From: UBA4661 sp002405405
GTDB lineage: Bacteria; Bacteroidota; Ignavibacteria; Kapaibacteriales; UBA4661
Direction: 5' to 3'
Assembly (NCBI GenBank): GCA_036847245.1
Contig: DAIUAL010000143.1
Location: forward strand, 1-8,756
Length of the DNA stretch: 8,756 nt
Made by a program: the position numbers and the translations under genes. Below the pieces are notes generated by a model that was not told where the DNA came from, searched no databases, and saw only the letters and a list, made by a program, of their open reading frames with translations. Shown here one piece after another: positions 6,351 through 8,756 of the stretch. Position 1 is the stretch's first letter, and each line of letters starts with the position of its first letter.

Positions 6351-8507
6351 ATGAGTAAAGTTTTACGCTATCAGATCCATCTTATTCTGCTGAGTACTCT
6401 CCTATTCATTTCCTCTGTCGTATGCTATGCACAGAATAACACACCTCAAGATACTATTCCTCAGCAGACTATTCCTCTCATCACCAAAGCAATGCTTGAT
6501 AATGATCCAGTCCCCTTGAACAAGTATTCTTGGAAATTCTTACCCAACGCCGACACTATCAACAAAGCAGAGTATCTCTCCCTGCAATACAATGATAGTG
6601 CATGGACACGATTGCCTTCATCACTTTTTAATCTCAATACATTCAAAGGAACATGGTCGGGTAGTGGATGGTATAGACTACTTATCCGCATAGATACGTC
6701 TCTACACAATCGTCCACTTGGCTTTTGGGTAGATCATCGCGGTGCATCGGAGATTTATCTTGACGGAAGATTAATTGGTCAGTATGGGATTGTCTCGTCA
6801 GATGAGTCGATCGAGTCAACATATCGTCCCTTGAATGATTATACATTTTTTTCGATTCCGTATCATTCGAGTTTTATACACGATTCCAGTTTACTTCAGC
6901 ATGATTCTATATCAGGAGCAGTCCTCCATTGCATAGCAATACGATATTCCGACACACGAGGACGAGCGCGCGCCAACATGGAAATTATTGGACGAAGCTT
7001 TGTTGGATTAGGTATATCAATATGGTATGCAGAACGCTGGTATGAATTAACGCAAACACAAGCAATTTGGGTGAATATCCGTATGCTCATGTCGGCATGT
7101 CTGTTTGCTTTGGCATTTCTGCATCTTGTTATTTATCTCAACACCGGTGGTCGTCACCATATTGACTATGTTGTCTTTGCTTTTTGTATAGGATTCTATT
7201 TTTTTTCTCAACTCCTTATTCAAGAGTACATGCATACAGGCAACCTTAGCAATCTATGGTTAAGTTTTGCAAGAACTTGCTCTCTTCCTATAGCATTTAT
7301 TTTTTGTATCGCTCTTTTTTATCGTCTTCTATATACTTCATTCCCAAAAAAATTAATGATTTTTTGGGGTTGCCTTCCTTTTCCGCTGATGTTTGGGGTA
7401 TTCGTTAATGACTTTTTGGGAAGTTACGGATCGTATCTGCTTATGGCTCTTGTTTTTGCAGAGATTGTACGCATTGTTGCACTAGCGATCTATCGTAAAC
7501 GACCCAACGCATGGGTACTTGGAATTGGAGGAATCATTTTTGTTACAACAATCGGTATGCAAATTCTTAGTCAGATAGAAATTTTTCGTTTGAAGACGGA
7601 TATAAGCCTTATCCTGATTCCGGCAGGATTTTTAAGCATTCCAATATCGATGTCGGTCTATCTCTCGCGCACCATGGCACAAACAAATCGTTCACTAGCC
7701 GAACAGTTGGTAGCAGTACAGAATCTTACCGAAAAAACAATCCGACAAGAAGTAGAACAACAACTCCTTCTTGCTGATAATGCTCGTAAAACACAAGAAT
7801 TAGAGCAGGCTCGCGCCCTTCAACTCTCGATGCTTCCGCGCATAATGCCTACTATCAAGGGATTAGATATAGCCATGTTTATGCAAACATCAACCGAAGT
7901 TGGTGGCGATTACTACGACTACTTCATCGACATACAAACTGATACAATTACTCTTGCTATCGGCGATGCTACAGGACATGGTGTCAAAGCAGGCACCATG
8001 GTTGCTGCTACCAAGAGTTTACTTACACTGACGGCGCAAGAATCATCAGTACGCACTGTTTTGCAGAATACATCGCCGGCTCTTAAACGTATGAATTTAC
8101 GTGGCATGTTTATGGCATTGATGATGGTCAAAATCCAGCATCGCACATGCACTATTGCCAATGCCGGAATGCCGATGGCACTGCTTTACCGCGCACATAC
8201 TCAGACAGTCGAAGAACTTCCATTGAAAGCCATGCCACTAGGAGCACTGCAAGGCATTACCTATAAAGAACACCGTTTTGAACTACAAACAGATGATGTC
8301 TTGATCATGATGAGCGATGGTTTTCCCGAACGCTTTAACAATCAGAATGATCTTCTCGGTTATGATAAAGCCCGTGAAGTATGTGCCGATATTCATGCAC
8401 TCTCTGCCCAAGCTATTATTGAACGTCTTGTTGCAACCAGTGAAACATGGGCAGAGGGCGCACCACTCAACGATGATATGACCTTTGTGGTCGTGCGGGC
8501 GGTGTGA
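6351..8507 (+). CDS. Membrane sensor protein phosphatase: 7TM (7TMR-DISM-like) with SpoIIE/PP2C domain
   Basis: This encodes 718 residues. A signal peptide (1-27, cut after CYA) leads into an extracytoplasmic domain (about 28-235). Its segment WYRLLIRID...GASEIYLDGRLIGQYG looks like the jelly-roll found in 7TMR-DISM sensors and in sugar-binding domains of GH2 enzymes. Seven hydrophobic helices follow (about 244-440), then a Gln/Glu-rich coiled coil (about 442-500). The C-terminal SpoIIE-type PP2C domain (about 505-718) keeps the metal-binding acidic motifs: EVGGDYYD (Asp520), GDATGHG (Asp539), MSDGFPE (Asp656) and NDDMTF (Asp708-Asp709). It is therefore predicted to be an active Mn/Mg-dependent Ser/Thr phosphatase facing the cytoplasm. 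In this family the usual targets are phosphorylated anti-sigma-factor antagonists of partner-switching pathways. No such partner or kinase gene lies in the window, and the ligand is unknown. Confidence 0.92.
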   Translation: MSKVLRYQIHLILLSTLLFISSVVCYAQNNTPQDTIPQQTIPLITKAMLDNDPVPLNKYSWKFLPNADTINKAEYLSLQYNDSAWTRLPSSLFNLNTFKGTWSGSGWYRLLIRIDTSLHNRPLGFWVDHRGASEIYLDGRLIGQYGIVSSDESIESTYRPLNDYTFFSIPYHSSFIHDSSLLQHDSISGAVLHCIAIRYSDTRGRARANMEIIGRSFVGLGISIWYAERWYELTQTQAIWVNIRMLMSACLFALAFLHLVIYLNTGGRHHIDYVVFAFCIGFYFFSQLLIQEYMHTGNLSNLWLSFARTCSLPIAFIFCIALFYRLLYTSFPKKLMIFWGCLPFPLMFGVFVNDFLGSYGSYLLMALVFAEIVRIVALAIYRKRPNAWVLGIGGIIFVTTIGMQILSQIEIFRLKTDISLILIPAGFLSIPISMSVYLSRTMAQTNRSLAEQLVAVQNLTEKTIRQEVEQQLLLADNARKTQELEQARALQLSMLPRIMPTIKGLDIAMFMQTSTEVGGDYYDYFIDIQTDTITLAIGDATGHGVKAGTMVAATKSLLTLTAQESSVRTVLQNTSPALKRMNLRGMFMALMMVKIQHRTCTIANAGMPMALLYRAHTQTVEELPLKAMPLGALQGITYKEHRFELQTDDVLIMMSDGFPERFNNQNDLLGYDKAREVCADIHALSAQAIIERLVATSETWAEGAPLNDDMTFVVVRAV

Positions 8508-8537
8508 TGTGAGAAATTGATTTATCAAAACCAAACG

Positions 8538-8756
8538 TTACACATTAAACCGGAAGTACATAATGTCCCCGTCCTGAACGATATATTCTTTACCCTCAAC
8601 ACGATACAGCCCAGCCTCTTTGACTGCCGACTCACTGCCAAGACGCTCGAGATCAGCATATTTCATGACTTCGGCACGGATGAATCCCTTTTCAAAGTCG
8701 GTGTGAATTACCCCCGCCGCCTGTGGTGCTTTGGCTTCTTTGAAGACTGTCCATGC
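8538..8756 (-). CDS. ychF: Redox-regulated ATPase YchF, C-terminal part (partial)
   Basis: The last 72 codons and the TAA stop (8540-8538) of a leftward gene lie in the window; its start is beyond the right edge. The translation contains KAPQAAGVIHTDFEKGFIRA, followed by KEYIVQDGDIMYFRFNV at the end. This is nearly the same as the C-terminal TGS domain of YchF/OLA1-type Obg-like GTPases, including the almost invariant terminal FNV. YchF prefers ATP, associates with ribosomes and is linked to stress and redox responses. The nucleotide-binding G domain is not in the window. The gene converges on the phosphatase gene with a 30-nt gap that holds no clear terminator. Confidence 0.95.
   Translation of the reverse strand, partial: AWTVFKEAKAPQAAGVIHTDFEKGFIRAEVMKYADLERLGSESAVKEAGLYRVEGKEYIVQDGDIMYFRFNV

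Noticed and set aside
8517..8528. Palindrome TTGAT-TT-ATCAA between the phosphatase gene and ychF as a shared terminator
   Set aside because: The stem is 5 bp, AT-rich and has a 2-nt loop, with no T tract on either side, so it is too weak to call.

Overview
The window reads as ordinary chromosomal DNA from a Gram-negative bacterium of the Bacteroidota/Chlorobi (FCB) group. The LptD is of the Bacteroidota type and is preceded by a DUF4292 (LolB-like) lipoprotein and a TPR lipoprotein. The coding style is AT-leaning. Two genes carry good Shine-Dalgarno sequences (rpmB and the phosphatase gene), which are rare in classical Bacteroidetes. That tilts me towards a Chlorobi/Ignavibacteria/Kapabacteria-like lineage, but this is inference from protein features only.

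Layout. At the extreme left there may be the start of a leftward gene (1-85, weak). rpmB (ribosomal protein L28) follows at 127-348 and is closed by a clear intrinsic terminator at 393-421. A rightward three-gene block then spans 492-5920: a TPR-repeat lipoprotein, a DUF4292 lipoprotein 50 nt later, and lptD 3 nt after that. lptD meets a leftward gene for a small GGQ release-factor-like/ribosome-rescue protein (5921-6268) exactly stop to stop. An 82-nt divergent gap separates that gene from a large membrane sensor phosphatase (6351-8507: signal peptide, beta-sandwich-like domain, seven membrane helices, coiled coil, SpoIIE-type PP2C domain). The window ends inside the C-terminus of ychF, read leftward (8538-8756).

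How the genes fit together. The central block looks like an outer-membrane biogenesis operon: LptD inserts lipopolysaccharide into the outer leaflet, the LolB-like lipoprotein probably sits on the inner face of the outer membrane, and the TPR lipoprotein may act as a periplasmic scaffold. The rest are housekeeping translation genes (L28, the rescue factor, the YchF ATPase) and a probable signalling phosphatase that would act on an anti-sigma-factor antagonist or similar partner encoded elsewhere.

I found no mobile element, CRISPR array, tRNA, rRNA or riboswitch, and no gene-free stretch longer than 300 bases. I see no convincing undescribed multi-gene system. The observations most worth checking are the tight DUF4292-lptD coupling, the three-cysteine layout of LptD, and the unusual make-up of the short GGQ protein.
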